From: Enterocloster clostridioformis
Lineage (GTDB): Bacteria > Bacillota > Clostridia > Lachnospirales > Lachnospiraceae
Length of the DNA: 64,000 nucleotides
NCBI RefSeq assembly: GCF_020297485.1
Contig: NZ_JAIWZC010000001.1
Span: 2,790,001-2,854,000, forward strand
Direction of reading: 5' to 3'
The position numbers and the translations under genes are program-made. Below are positions 7,762 to 16,456 of this stretch, one piece after another. Below the pieces are notes generated by a model. That model was given only the letters and a program-made list of their open reading frames with translations, was not told the origin of the DNA and searched no databases. The stretch's first letter is position 1. The number at the start of each line of letters is the position of its first letter.

Positions 7762-8725
7762 TTATCCTCCGTCTGTCCGGTTTGTGCATATACTCCGCCA
7801 GCACTTCTTTTGGAATGCGATCCAGCACAGCAACGGCGTCAGCATAGTCCCGCCGCAGCTTGGCATCGGCCAGCTGCTTCAAAGTGCTTTCTTGGGTTGC
7901 TTTCTCTAGGGAATGCTCCAGTTGAGTGTTCTTCTGTTTCAGCTTTTTGTTCTCCACGGTGGTTTCCGTAAATGCCACCTGATACTTCTTCATGGTGCTG
8001 TGCATTTGCTCCACCGCAGGGATATACTTATCCAGCAGAGCTGCAATCTCGGCAGCTCTGCTTTTTGCGTTAAAGGCTCCAATGCCGGACAGCAGCTCCT
8101 CCAGCTTGGCTTTTTGCTTGGTCAGTCGGGTCATCTCTTTGAACACTCTGGGCGGGATGTGGTCACGTCCAGTCTGGCTGGCACTTTCCCCACGCTCCAG
8201 GTCGGGATATTTTCGCACCATGTGTTCCCAGAATTTGTCCTGCCACTGGGTCAGCTTTTTCTTATTTCCCACGATCTCCTTGGCGCTGAGCCTGCCATCC
8301 ACAGTCAGCGGGACAAAAGAAAGGTGCATATGGGGCGTTTTCTCGTCCATATGCACCACGGCGGATATGATTGTTTTAGGGGCTTGGTTTTGCTGGATAA
8401 ATGTCAGCGCCTCTTGAAAATAGGCTCTGATCTCAGATTTTTTCTTTCCCTGAAAGAACTCCGGTGTGGCAGCTACCAGAGCTTCCACGACTCGAACACT
8501 GTCTGACCGGGTACGGCAACCGGCTTCTTTGATCTGCCGCTCAGCCTCCGCACGATATTTCTGTTCCGGCTCGATCAGATGGAAATTGTACTTGCTCCTG
8601 CTGATGTCCACATCGGGGTTGCTGGCGTATTTCTCTTTGGTTCGCTCGTTGTGGGCTTCAATGTTCCTGATCTCTGGCCCTTTGTACTTGGCAAAGCGGA
8701 GAATGGCATACTGCGGCTTGCTCAT
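7745..8725 (-). CDS. mobV: MobV-family relaxase (plasmid recombination/mobilization protein)
   Basis: A 326-residue MobV/Pre-type relaxase that would nick one strand at oriT and lead it into a recipient cell using another element's secretion machinery. The N-terminal domain has the metal-binding motif HMDEKTPHMH at residues 125-134 (His125, Asp127, Glu128, His132, His134). The C-terminal third is a coiled coil (ENKKLKQKNTQLEHSLEKAT). The start overlaps the stop of the upstream small HTH gene in an ATGA arrangement. Family members are usually 300-450 residues, so this one is near full length. Confidence 0.93.
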   Translation of the reverse strand: MSKPQYAILRFAKYKGPEIRNIEAHNERTKEKYASNPDVDISRSKYNFHLIEPEQKYRAEAERQIKEAGCRTRSDSVRVVEALVAATPEFFQGKKKSEIRAYFQEALTFIQQNQAPKTIISAVVHMDEKTPHMHLSFVPLTVDGRLSAKEIVGNKKKLTQWQDKFWEHMVRKYPDLERGESASQTGRDHIPPRVFKEMTRLTKQKAKLEELLSGIGAFNAKSRAAEIAALLDKYIPAVEQMHSTMKKYQVAFTETTVENKKLKQKNTQLEHSLEKATQESTLKQLADAKLRRDYADAVAVLDRIPKEVLAEYMHKPDRRRINAYDR

Positions 8726-8940
8726 ACTCTGTCACTCCGTTTCTGCCAGATCAGGTCATAGCCCAGCACGTCGGCCAGCTCCACGACCTCCTTGTAGCGA
8801 ATAGATTCCCGCTGGAGCTTGGCCGACAGGTTGGAAACACTGTCCGACCAGTCGTATTCCTCATGGAGCAGGTCAACTACCTCTTGCATGGTGTATCCCG
8901 CCCGGACGATCTGCGCCTTAATCTCGCTGCGTACCGTCAT
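8722..8940 (-). CDS. Small helix-turn-helix-like protein preceding the relaxase
   Basis: A 72-residue protein, MTVRSEIKAQIVRAGYTMQE and onward. The predicted helices (SEIKAQIVRAGYTMQEVVDLL, then NLSAKLQRESIRYKEVVELAD) resemble a lambda-repressor-like helix-turn-helix. The start at 8940 has AGGAGGA 9 bases upstream; an upstream in-frame ATG at 9000 lacks one. The last bases overlap the relaxase ATG. Genes of this type precede mobV in related elements and may control mobilization or help the relaxosome at oriT. Function not shown. Confidence 0.7.
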   Translation of the reverse strand: MTVRSEIKAQIVRAGYTMQEVVDLLHEEYDWSDSVSNLSAKLQRESIRYKEVVELADVLGYDLIWQKRSDRV

Positions 8941-9333
8941 AATCAAAAATCCTCCTAAATTTACTTGATAAAAAAGCGAAGCCGGTACGCCCTCAGGCAT
9001 AGCCGCTTCGCCGTATCGTGAAAAATTCTCTTGTTACCAAATCTGTTCAGAATTGCCGGTGCGATGTCCTGTCCATTACCTGCACCTTCCGACTTTCCCG
9101 TTCCGTGTGACTTGGCTCGAAACCGTGCATTTTCCCATAATTCCATGCACCCAGTTCGCTGGTTCGAGAAGCACGGTTTCGCAAAATGATTTCTTCCAAC
9201 CGTCAAATACTTTCCGATTCTCACTTGCCTTAATTTACCCCCCCAATTTTGCCAGTGATTTTTGATATACAACCGCTGAATCGCTATAAAAGGGGGAACA
9301 AGGGTCAATCAAAGCGTACGTACGTACACAGTA
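8941..9333. other. Non-coding segment between mobilization and replication genes
   Basis: About 390 bases with no convincing gene. An open frame at 8961-9308 on the minus strand has no ribosome site and unusual composition. The segment contains an 11-bp inverted repeat (9118-9128 and 9171-9181), a shorter GTGCAT/ATGCAC dyad nested in it, and part of the TACG-rich inverted repeat at 9314-9379. Its place upstream of mobV fits an origin of transfer plus the promoter for the mobilization genes. Confidence 0.6.
9118..9181. other. Candidate origin of transfer (oriT) inverted repeat
   Basis: CGAAACCGTGC at 9118-9128 is exactly complementary to 9171-9181, with 42 bases between. A nested GTGCAT/ATGCAC pair occupies 9125-9150. 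Relaxases of the MobV type act at inverted repeats upstream of their own gene, which is where this lies. The nick site cannot be identified by eye. Confidence 0.5.
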
Positions 9334-9379
9334 TCAGCGCCGCCATTCCTCCGGTACATCTTCCGGTACGTACGTACGC
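9314..9379. repeat. 14-bp perfect TACG-rich inverted repeat around the helicase stop
   Basis: GCGTACGTACGTAC at 9314-9327 is the exact complement of 9366-9379, with 38 bases between. Each arm is itself nearly palindromic. The repeat spans the stop of the helicase gene (9334), so the inner arm is coding. It may be a terminator, a replication initiation structure or a protein binding site. Confidence 0.75.
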
Positions 9380-10713
9380 ATCGAATCGCCTGAAAACACC
9401 GACATATTGTTTCTCACCAGCACCTCGATACCCAGAAAGCCGCGCACTCGCCGTCCGGCGGCATTGGTCACATTGTTGCAGTATTCTAGGTTGTAGCGGC
9501 TCTGGCAGGCAATCAGGGCTTCGCTGAAGCTGCGGGGTTTCAGGGCGGACAGGTTGTTTTCGGTGCAGTAAATCTGGTATGCCTCGTACAACTCTTTGGA
9601 GCTGGCCGACATATCGGCTTTCCGGCGAATATACCCGTCTGAATCCAGAAAATCAAAGATATTGTTGTTATCTCGTTTGACGGCCTCCCGGTTTTCTCTG
9701 GTACGCTGGCTCTCGGTGAACTTGAAGTTATTGGCCACCAGCCGCTGCAACCCCTCAAAAGCCCACAGCAGGATGCCCTCCACCTCGGCTTTCATCTTCT
9801 CGGCAAGGTCGGGATCATCCACACGGCCAGCCGGTTTTTCTTTCGTGGTCAGTACCAGCTGGCGGCGGTAAAATCCGTCGCTCCGGTCGAACAGCGCCTG
9901 CAAATCTCCGTTGGAGAAGGCCAGCAGCCGGGCGCACATCCATCCCTGATAGCTCTGCTTGCCCTTGCGCTCCAAATCCATTTTGCCCTGGGCGGTCACG
10001 ATGGACTTTACATAGTTGGTCTGTCGCAAGGCTTCCATTCGCATATCGTCATCCACGCACAGGAGGATATGCTCCAAATCCGCACGGGCAAACCGGTTCT
10101 CCGATATTTTCCCAATGCTCCCGTCCTTCATATTGGAGCCGAATAAAGCTCCCAACACAGCGCCTATCTGTGACTTGCCCTCGCCGCCGTTGCCTTTAAT
10201 CACCATCATCCGCTGTCCCTTATTACTGGGAATCAGGCAGTAGCCGATATATTCCTGCAAGGTGGGGATGTCCTCCGGGTAGAGCAGGCCATCCAGAAAT
10301 TTCAGCCAGAGAACAGGTTTCGGGGCATTGGAGTTGTAGGCCACAGGGAAACGGTTGCGGACAATTTTTGGCTTTCCCTCCACAAAGGTCCCGTCCAGAA
10401 AGAGTGTCCCGTTGGAAAGATGAACCCGGTCCGGTTCCGGAGGAAAATCCTCCTCCAGCGCCGCCAGTTTCATCAGTTCCACAATGTTGCTGATTTTGCG
10501 GGGAATGTTGCTGACCGCACAGCATTTCAGCTCCTCAAAAATCTCTCCCCGCAGGGGCAGTTCATCGGTCACACGGCCTTCTGGCGTGAAAAAAGCCCCG
10601 TTTGTGAAGATGATCTTGTGCGTCTGCAAGAACTCATCACAAAACAGGGCTTCGTTGATGCTTTTTCCATCAAACCAGACGGGCATTCCGTCAGGCTGCT
10701 TGTTTTTCTTCAT
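9334..10713 (-). CDS. SF3-type helicase (P4-like DNA primase/helicase C-terminal region)
   Basis: A 459-residue protein like the D5/P4-type superfamily 3 helicases of phages and mobile elements. The Walker A motif GNGGEGKS is at residues 174-181, followed by a Walker B-like acidic stretch (HILLCVDDDMRM) and the sensor segment LLAFSNGD. The C-terminal 90 residues look like a winged-helix DNA-binding domain. It should unwind DNA for replication of the excised circle. It overlaps the primase gene by 23 bases, so primase and helicase are made together as separate chains. Confidence 0.9.
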   Translation of the reverse strand: MKKNKQPDGMPVWFDGKSINEALFCDEFLQTHKIIFTNGAFFTPEGRVTDELPLRGEIFEELKCCAVSNIPRKISNIVELMKLAALEEDFPPEPDRVHLSNGTLFLDGTFVEGKPKIVRNRFPVAYNSNAPKPVLWLKFLDGLLYPEDIPTLQEYIGYCLIPSNKGQRMMVIKGNGGEGKSQIGAVLGALFGSNMKDGSIGKISENRFARADLEHILLCVDDDMRMEALRQTNYVKSIVTAQGKMDLERKGKQSYQGWMCARLLAFSNGDLQALFDRSDGFYRRQLVLTTKEKPAGRVDDPDLAEKMKAEVEGILLWAFEGLQRLVANNFKFTESQRTRENREAVKRDNNNIFDFLDSDGYIRRKADMSASSKELYEAYQIYCTENNLSALKPRSFSEALIACQSRYNLEYCNNVTNAAGRRVRGFLGIEVLVRNNMSVFSGDSMRTYVPEDVPEEWRR

Positions 10714-11311
10714 GTGTAACTTCCTCCTTTTCCAATCTCTTTAACCGTTCCTCCAAACCGGCGATCAGGCCATCCTTGTTTAGTATTTCTACGATTTTCA
10801 CTCGCTGTTCCAGCTCGGCGGCAATGAGCAAATCTGCCAGATACTCCACACAGTCCAGCATCTGGCAGGCTTCTACAAACCGATCATCCAGATTATCTTT
10901 CGGTCTCTTAGGTGCGTGCTGTACCTTCCAGCGTTCCAGAAGATGCAGATAATCACACAGCACCCGCAGGCAGCGCACTTCCTCCTGCCGGTATGCTTTC
11001 AGCAGAGGACGTTTTGGTCTGGGCAGGGCGATTGCCGCTGGTGGCTTGTCCGGGTCAATCCCGAAGTCATGAGCCAGCTTTTTAGCCGCCTCGTAGCTGC
11101 TCAGGCCAAACAACTTTGCCACAAGGTCGATCACGTCGCCGGTAGCCCCACAGCCAAAACAGTAAAAGTACCTCTCGTTCAGCTTCATGCTGGGGTGCCG
11201 GTCATCGTGGAAGGGACAACAGGCCATGCCGTTTCGGCTGATTTGCAGCCCATAATAGGCCGCTGCTTCTGGAACACGGACAACTTGTTTTATCAGCTCA
11301 AACCATGTCAT
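10691..11311 (-). CDS. CHC2 zinc-finger DNA primase-like protein
   Basis: A 206-residue protein with an N-terminal CHC2-type zinc finger: Cys32, His35, Cys51 and Cys54 (CCPFHDDRHPS, then YCFGCGATGD). This is followed by the typical GDVIDLVAKLFGLSSYEAAKKL. There is no TOPRIM domain, so the protein is much shorter than DnaG and may only recognise the template or cooperate with the helicase it overlaps. The C-terminal half is helical, ending in a Lys/Glu-rich coil. Together with the helicase it forms the replication module of the element. Confidence 0.88.
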   Translation of the reverse strand: MTWFELIKQVVRVPEAAAYYGLQISRNGMACCPFHDDRHPSMKLNERYFYCFGCGATGDVIDLVAKLFGLSSYEAAKKLAHDFGIDPDKPPAAIALPRPKRPLLKAYRQEEVRCLRVLCDYLHLLERWKVQHAPKRPKDNLDDRFVEACQMLDCVEYLADLLIAAELEQRVKIVEILNKDGLIAGLEERLKRLEKEEVTHEEKQAA

Positions 11312-11528
11312 TACTGCTCACTCCCTTCCGAAAGAAAATCCTGGATGCCGTTTTTTACCATAGAGCCTCTCTTTCTTGCGCTTCCGGCGCAGTCGCTGTA
11401 TAATGTTTATATGGTTCCAGAAAAAGTAATCGGCTTTCAGATTACCCTTTCACTAATAGGAGAAATCCGGGGTGTAAAACGGAACCATTTTTGAAAAATC
11501 ACAAAATATTTTTGAAAGAGGTGAGGTC

Positions 11529-12380
11529 ATGGCGTATCTGTCTGATGACGAGCTTCTGGATACCGAGGGTGGCTTCACCGTATGGGACGATGGGACGGGC
11601 ACTGGTGCGGCGGAGGAAACGCTGGAACAGGCGCTTGTGGAAGAACGTCTGGCCGAACTGGAAAATGAGCTGGAGCAGGACGAGCATCCTATCGACTATG
11701 AAGCGGAACTGGAGAACGAGGAAGAAGAAGCCGCCCCGGTCAGCGAAAAGCGCCTAAAGCGGGAAATCCGGGCGGAAGCGGTTCGGCGGTTGGAGGAAGC
11801 AGCCCGCACCGAGGAGGATTTCCGAGTTGTCGTAGGAGAATGGGACAAGCTGGATCAGAACCGGGAACGCCGGGAACGGGACCATGAAAACCTTCGTGGT
11901 GATGTGCCGCTGGAATATCAGGCGGTGCCGGAACCGAAGCTCATTCCCCGATGGATGAACAACCCCGCATACCGGCAGCTGATGGCCGGGAACTTTCTGG
12001 ACATCCTGTTTGACTGCCCCTATGAGATGCAGAATCTGACCGCCGACGCCTTTATTTCCCGCATGGTGGAGGAACTGAGTGAGGAACACAAGGAAGTCCT
12101 TTATTTTCTCTCTTTGCGGCTGTACAGCACCACCCGGCTTGCCGCTGTTCGTGGGCAGTCTGACCGTAACATTCGCAAGCTGCGGAAAACCATACACAAG
12201 AAATTGCAGCGCCAGATGTATGACCATCTGTGCGGCAAGCAGGAGCATGGTAGCGGTTTGACCTTGCGGGAGCGACTGTTTTTGGAGGAATACTCGAAAA
12301 TTGCAAGGAAACAGGGCAAGGATGCCGTGATCCGGCGGGAGAACAAGACCAAACGCAGAAAAAAGAAAAACCGCCCCTGA
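11529..12380 (+). CDS. Sigma-70 region 4-like protein of the mobilizable element
   Basis: A 283-residue protein. Residues 1-110 are very acidic and likely disordered or coiled (LENELEQDEHP, LENEEEEAAP). Residues 150-240 contain EEHKEVLYFLSLRLYSTTRLA followed by a helix-turn-helix (VRGQSDRNIRKLRKTI) like sigma factor region 4. The C-terminus is a Lys/Arg-rich tail. GAGGTGAGG lies 4 bases before the ATG. It is divergent from the primase-helicase operon and heads the rightward operon, so it may control transcription of the element. The regulatory role is inferred. Confidence 0.75.
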   Translation: MAYLSDDELLDTEGGFTVWDDGTGTGAAEETLEQALVEERLAELENELEQDEHPIDYEAELENEEEEAAPVSEKRLKREIRAEAVRRLEEAARTEEDFRVVVGEWDKLDQNRERRERDHENLRGDVPLEYQAVPEPKLIPRWMNNPAYRQLMAGNFLDILFDCPYEMQNLTADAFISRMVEELSEEHKEVLYFLSLRLYSTTRLAAVRGQSDRNIRKLRKTIHKKLQRQMYDHLCGKQEHGSGLTLRERLFLEEYSKIARKQGKDAVIRRENKTKRRKKKNRP

Positions 12381-12411
12381 TAATTGGGACGATTAAGGAG
12401 AAAGGGCGTGT

Positions 12412-13323
12412 ATGATGAAAAATTTGTTTGAACAATCCCGTTCCCATTGGGTGCGGTACGATCATTATGAGCTGAAAACAGCGGAAGATGGCAAACGGTA
12501 CATCACCCCCGGCAAGAGTGCAAAACCGGATGTCTACAATCCGCTGAAAGAGGTCCCGAACATTGTGCTGGACGCGCTGAATGTGGGGATGCTGATGATG
12601 GGACGCAAGCCAGAAGCAGAAGTGGAAAAGGCGGTGATGGAATTTGTCACCCGGTACGGCCTGCTGGGGCTGATGACCGCTCTGCCCACCACACCGTCCT
12701 TTATGGACTATGAGGCGGTGTACCTGCCGAAAAACCACTTCATCAAGGAAGAATCCATGGCAACAGAAAAATATCTGTCCCTGTTTTACCCCTTTGACCA
12801 GTTGGACCTGGTGAAAAAAGGCATTGAATCCTCCTGGAATGTGTCCGGTGACCGGACGATGGTTGCCCTGACCATGACCTTTATGGACGAGCCGATGGCG
12901 AAGAACATGAGCTTCCAGCGGGAATATGCGGAACCCTATGACTGGGTTGCCCAGCAGTTCAAGGACTGGGCCTTTACGCTGACCACTGCTATTTTGTACT
13001 ACAATGACTATGATTCCATCGACGAGGACGCACGGGGGCTGTATCGCAAGTCCATGGCTGCGTTCGGCGGGATCGCCCCCAGTTACCACATCGAGCTGCT
13101 GGATAAGCCCACTATTTATTGGGACTTTCACTCCCTGCTGCTGGGTATCCAGATGATGTTCAGCTTCATGCTGGTGGACAATGACCAGCCCCTGCGCCTG
13201 TGCAAGCATTGTCAGAAGGTGTTCCTGGGCAGCCGGTCCAACGCCGCTTTTTGCAGCCCACGGTGCAAGAACCAGTATAACGTCTACAAAAGCCGTGAGA
13301 AATCCAAAGGGGAAGCAGACTAA
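12412..13323 (+). CDS. DUF6076-like protein with C-terminal zinc finger
   Basis: A 303-residue protein. The body has no recognised catalytic motif; the last ~45 residues form a treble-clef-like zinc finger, with CKHC and later CSPRC spaced as in CGNR or DUF6076 proteins. It follows the sigma-like gene by 31 bases and is probably cotranscribed. AAGGAG precedes the double ATG at 12412/12415. Proteins of this type recur in the same place in related mobile elements. A nucleic-acid-binding role is plausible from the zinc finger; nothing more can be said. Confidence 0.7.
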   Translation: MMKNLFEQSRSHWVRYDHYELKTAEDGKRYITPGKSAKPDVYNPLKEVPNIVLDALNVGMLMMGRKPEAEVEKAVMEFVTRYGLLGLMTALPTTPSFMDYEAVYLPKNHFIKEESMATEKYLSLFYPFDQLDLVKKGIESSWNVSGDRTMVALTMTFMDEPMAKNMSFQREYAEPYDWVAQQFKDWAFTLTTAILYYNDYDSIDEDARGLYRKSMAAFGGIAPSYHIELLDKPTIYWDFHSLLLGIQMMFSFMLVDNDQPLRLCKHCQKVFLGSRSNAAFCSPRCKNQYNVYKSREKSKGEAD

Positions 13324-13677
13324 AGAGGGAACTGTCGCTGCGGCGGGACGGGAGCTTATATACCTCTGCTTCCTTTTCCGGGCAGGCGGATTTTGCCCTG
13401 TGAGCAAATCCCGATTTCGTCCGTGTCCGTACAAAATCCGCCTGTCCTACTGCCGCCGAAAAGTGTCTGCCCGCTGCCCATCTGCCCAAGTCGCAGATGC
13501 CGCAGTCAGCCCCTTCCCGGCGTCAGCCGGAAGCAAAGGTATAACACACTAGACTTTCCGAGGGAAAGTCGTGTGCCAAGAGAGGAAGTATCCCCCCTTG
13601 GATTCCCCCTACATTTTCGGAGCCTGGGGTACAAATACTGCTAAAACGCAGTCTGAACACCTCGCCCCGAAAATACT
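13324..13677. other. Non-coding segment with hairpins after the zinc-finger gene
   Basis: About 350 bases without a convincing gene. It holds an 8-bp hairpin GACTTTCC/GGAAAGTC at 13552-13570 with flanking CACAC/GTGTG partly extending the stem, and G+C-rich stretches. The hairpin may terminate the rightward operon, although no T run follows. The open frames here have no ribosome sites. Confidence 0.5.
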
Positions 13678-13719
13678 AACAGCTCTACGGTTCTGTACAC
13701 ATAGAACCGTAGAGCTGTT
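13678..13719. terminator. Strong 17-bp hairpin at the end of the XRE gene
   Basis: AACAGCTCTACGGTTCT at 13678-13694 pairs perfectly with 13703-13719 across an 8-base loop. It overlaps the stop codon of the minus-strand XRE gene at 13718. The stem is strong but the following T tract is weak on both strands, so it may act as a bidirectional terminator or as an mRNA-stabilising end. Confidence 0.7.
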
Positions 13720-13912
13720 ACTGCTCGTCTGGAAGATATTCAGCAATATCCTCCAGGCGACAATCAAGTACCGCGCACAGTTTATTTAGCGTCTTTGTCT
13801 CCATATTGTCGTTTGCCCGTAGCCGACGGATGGTTTTACTGTCGATACCGCACTTCTCTCGCAGCAGATATGTGGAGACTCCCTTTTCCTTCATGACACC
13901 CCACAATTTATC
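13718..13912 (-). pseudogene. XRE-family repressor, 3' part, interrupted by IS66-family element
   Basis: The last 65 codons of a Cro/CI-like regulator, with the helix-turn-helix VSTYLLREKCGIDSKTIRRL and then NLNKLCAVLDC-type residues. The IS66-family element enters at 13912/13913. The original gene continues in frame across the 8-bp duplication at 16457-16476, beginning with GTG at 16476 preceded by GGGGTGAG and coding for Val-Ile-Val-Phe-Asp-Lys-Leu-Trp. The undisturbed protein would have been about 71 residues. The frame now reads into the element for 28 codons up to an ATG at 13996; whether that chimera is made is unknown. Confidence 0.85.
13905..13912. repeat. Target site duplication (left copy) of IS66-family element
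   Basis: AATTTATC at 13905-13912 is repeated exactly at 16457-16464, directly outside the IS66-family ends. Eight bases is the usual length for this family. Confidence 0.93.
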
Positions 13913-14026
13913 GTAAGCGTCAAATAAGAACGTGTAGTGAAATATTTGGCGTTCTCTTGTAAACTTGGGGTTAGAGTTTTTAGAGTTCCCTCCCAAAACT
14001 CTAAATCCAGATAAAGGAGAATACCA

Positions 14027-14422
14027 ATGGACATTTCCGCTTTAACTCCGGATAAACAGGTAAAACTTCAGTACTGGCTGGACGTGATCCGGCAATGCAG
14101 AGCCTCCGGTCTAACAAACCAGGCATGGTGCGAACAACATCATATCTCCCTAAAAAGCTATTACTACTGGATCGCAAAGATCCGGAAACTGGCGCTTGAA
14201 GAACTGCCCCGAAAGAGTCATGGATGCAGGCCGGTCATGGAGCAGACTGCGTTGATTCCGGATGCGGCTCCGGAATTTACGGAGGTATCCCTTCACGGCA
14301 GGCAGGATCCCTGTGCCGCTCCTGCAGCAGTACTCCGTGCCGGTACGGTGACTGTTGACCTCTTTGAAGATACGCCCCGCGAGTTGCTGGAGACCATTCT
14401 GAAAGCGGTGAGATCATGTTAG
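14027..14422 (+). CDS. tnpA: IS66-family accessory protein TnpA
   Basis: A 131-residue protein with an N-terminal helix-turn-helix: KLQYWLDVIRQCRASGLTNQ then AWCEQHHISLKSYYYWIAKI. This is the typical IS66 OrfA form. AAAGGAG lies 10 bases before the ATG. Its end overlaps the tnpB start by 7 bases, indicating coupled translation. It is needed with TnpB for transposition in studied IS66 elements and probably binds the element's ends. Confidence 0.9.
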   Translation: MDISALTPDKQVKLQYWLDVIRQCRASGLTNQAWCEQHHISLKSYYYWIAKIRKLALEELPRKSHGCRPVMEQTALIPDAAPEFTEVSLHGRQDPCAAPAAVLRAGTVTVDLFEDTPRELLETILKAVRSC

Positions 14423-14790
14423 GTGACCTCTCCCGGGTGGAAAAGATCTATCTGCGCACCGGGTACACAGATATGAGAAAACAGCTGGACGGTCTGGTGG
14501 ATATCATCCAGTACAGCTTTCAGCTTGACCCTTACAGCAATTCCCTGTTCCTTTTCTGCGGGAAACGGGCGGACCGGATCAAGGCAGTCCATTATGAAGG
14601 GGACGGCTTCTGCCTGTTCTATAAGCGCTACGAAAACGGCCGCCTCCAATGGCCGCGGACGGGCGAAGAAGCCAGACAGATCTCCCACCAGCAGCTCCGC
14701 TGGCTGCTGGAGGGCCTGAACCCGGAGCAGCCAAAAGCGGTCCGCAGCTGGGTTCCCCCGAAGCCTGAAAACCCCGGGAATTCCTTATAA
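14416..14790 (+). CDS. tnpB: IS66-family accessory protein TnpB
   Basis: A 124-residue protein of the IS66 Orf2 family, recognised by VEKIYLRTGYTDMRKQLDGL, the FCGKRADRIKAVHYEGDGF block, and FYKRYENGRLQWPR. Length is typical (about 115-125 residues). It overlaps the tnpA end. Its exact biochemical role is not established, but it is required for IS66 transposition. It is intact here. Confidence 0.93.
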   Translation: MLGDLSRVEKIYLRTGYTDMRKQLDGLVDIIQYSFQLDPYSNSLFLFCGKRADRIKAVHYEGDGFCLFYKRYENGRLQWPRTGEEARQISHQQLRWLLEGLNPEQPKAVRSWVPPKPENPGNSL

Positions 14791-14854
14791 ATGCTGGAAA
14801 ATCCTGCTGTTTTATGGTATAATGAATTTATCAGAACAGGAAGGTTTTCAGCCC

Positions 14855-16390
14855 ATGCAGGATACAGCGCAGGAGTACCAAAAGCAGATCAAAGAACTGG
14901 AACAGCAGGTCCGGCTCCTTAGGGAGCAGGTTGATTTCCTTACCCGTAAACTTTATGGAACAAAATCAGAGAAGACGTCTGCCCTTGAAATAGAGGGACA
15001 GATGTCTCTTTTTAATGAAATGGAATCCTGTGCTGAGCCGGATGCCCATGAGCCGGATCTGGTGGAGGTCGAAAAATATCTGCGTAAAAGGAAATGTGCC
15101 GGCCAGCGGGAAAAACTGATAAAAGACATTCCCCGCAGCAAAGTGCTCCACACGATCGATGAAAGTGAACAGATCTGTGAGAGATGCGGAGGTACCATGG
15201 TTAAAGTTGGTGAGGAGTTTGTGCGTACCGAGGTACAGTTCATCCCTGCCAGCCTCAAAGTGGTTGACCATTACCGGGAAACCTATGAATGCAGGGCATG
15301 CCGCAAAAACGGGACGCCTTATATGGAGAAATCCCCGGTGCCCCATCCTCCGGTCATGCACTCCCTTGCATCTGCTTCCACGATCGCATGGCTTGTCCAT
15401 CAGAAGTTTGAACTGGGCATCCCCTTATACCGTCAGGAAAAGGAATGGGAAGCCATGGGGCTGTCTTTAAGCAGGGCAACGATGTCAAACTGGCTCCTGG
15501 CCGTCTGCCGGGACTGGCTTTCCCATGTGGTCTCCCATCTCAGACGGGAACTTCTAAAGCAGGGATATCTGCATATCGACGAGACCCATGTGCAGGTGCT
15601 GAAGGAACCAGGGAGGAAGAACACTTCGGATTCCTATATGTGGGTGTACTGCAGCACCAGGGACAGCAAACGGCCGGTCCGGTATTTTGAGTACCAGCCG
15701 GGGAGGGGTGGGAAATATCCGGAAACATTTTTAAAAGGCTATACCGGATATATCCATACGGATGCTTATTCCGGGTATAATGGGGTGAAAGGGGTTACGA
15801 GATGTCTGTGTTACACACATCTGCGCCGCGCTTTTGTGGACGCGCTGCCAAAAGACATCCATGGCCCGGAAGCCTCAAAACCTGCGGAAGCAGTCATTCG
15901 TCTGAATAAACTGTTTGAGATAGAAAAGGAACTGGACGGCCTTCCCCCGGAACAAAAGAAAAAAGAACGACTTGACCGCGAGAAGCCGCTTCTCGAGGCT
16001 TTCTGGTCGTGGGCAGAGATAAGCTCTGCCGGGGAATTGCCAAAGTCGAAGCTCCATACCGCTTTCCAGTATGCCCTGAACAACCGGCAGGAGTTCTTCA
16101 ACTATCTTGGGGATGGAAACTGCTCCATCAGCAATTCCCTTGCGGAGAACTGTATCCGCCCCTTTGTGATCGGCCGGAAGAACTGGCTGTTTGCCGGAAG
16201 TCCGAAGGGTGCTGCCGCAAGTGCGGGAATCTACACCCTGGTAGAAACAGCCAAAGCCAACGGCCTGGATGCAATGAAATACATCAAGTATATCCTGGCA
16301 GATATGCCGGGGAGTAGATTTCTCGAAAATCCGGAATATCTGGATGACTATCTGCCATGGGATCCCATGGTACAGGAACGTTGCCGATAA
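14855..16390 (+). CDS. tnpC: IS66-family DDE transposase TnpC
   Basis: The transposase of the element, about 511 residues. The order is an N-terminal leucine-rich coiled coil (YQKQIKELEQQVRLLREQVD), a zinc-binding region (CERCGGTM, later YECRACRKNG), then the DDE core with the first Asp in HIDETHVQVL, the second in IHTDAYSGYNGV and the Glu in ENCIRPFVIGRKNWLFAGSP. The start at 14855 has GGAAGG 11 bases upstream; an ATG at 14822 has no ribosome site. All catalytic residues are present. Confidence 0.93.
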   Translation: MQDTAQEYQKQIKELEQQVRLLREQVDFLTRKLYGTKSEKTSALEIEGQMSLFNEMESCAEPDAHEPDLVEVEKYLRKRKCAGQREKLIKDIPRSKVLHTIDESEQICERCGGTMVKVGEEFVRTEVQFIPASLKVVDHYRETYECRACRKNGTPYMEKSPVPHPPVMHSLASASTIAWLVHQKFELGIPLYRQEKEWEAMGLSLSRATMSNWLLAVCRDWLSHVVSHLRRELLKQGYLHIDETHVQVLKEPGRKNTSDSYMWVYCSTRDSKRPVRYFEYQPGRGGKYPETFLKGYTGYIHTDAYSGYNGVKGVTRCLCYTHLRRAFVDALPKDIHGPEASKPAEAVIRLNKLFEIEKELDGLPPEQKKKERLDREKPLLEAFWSWAEISSAGELPKSKLHTAFQYALNNRQEFFNYLGDGNCSISNSLAENCIRPFVIGRKNWLFAGSPKGAAASAGIYTLVETAKANGLDAMKYIKYILADMPGSRFLENPEYLDDYLPWDPMVQERCR

Positions 16391-16456
16391 CCACTGCCCT
16401 TTTAGTATAGAGGGTTAGTGGTTATTTTTCTATCCACCATCTTATTTGACGCTTAC

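Larger units (their letters stand above)
13913..16456 (+). mobile_element. IS66-family insertion sequence, 2544 bp, complete
   Basis: The ends are GTAAGCGTCAAATAAG at 13913-13928 and its exact complement at 16441-16456, the family's typical GTAAGCG ends. An 8-bp duplication (AATTTATC) flanks both sides. The element contains the three usual genes in one direction: the tnpA-like gene, tnpB and the large tnpC transposase. It has inserted into a small XRE regulator gene. All three frames are open, so it is likely recent and active. Confidence 0.95.

Noticed and set aside
8961..9308. A 115-codon minus-strand frame upstream of the small HTH gene
   Set aside because: No ribosome binding site, no domain, and it overlaps the inverted repeats of the probable oriT; better explained as non-coding.
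12052..13434. A 460-codon minus-strand open frame opposite the sigma-like and zinc-finger genes
   Set aside because: It is the antisense of two well-supported genes with ribosome sites and recognisable domains; its own product has no recognisable domain.
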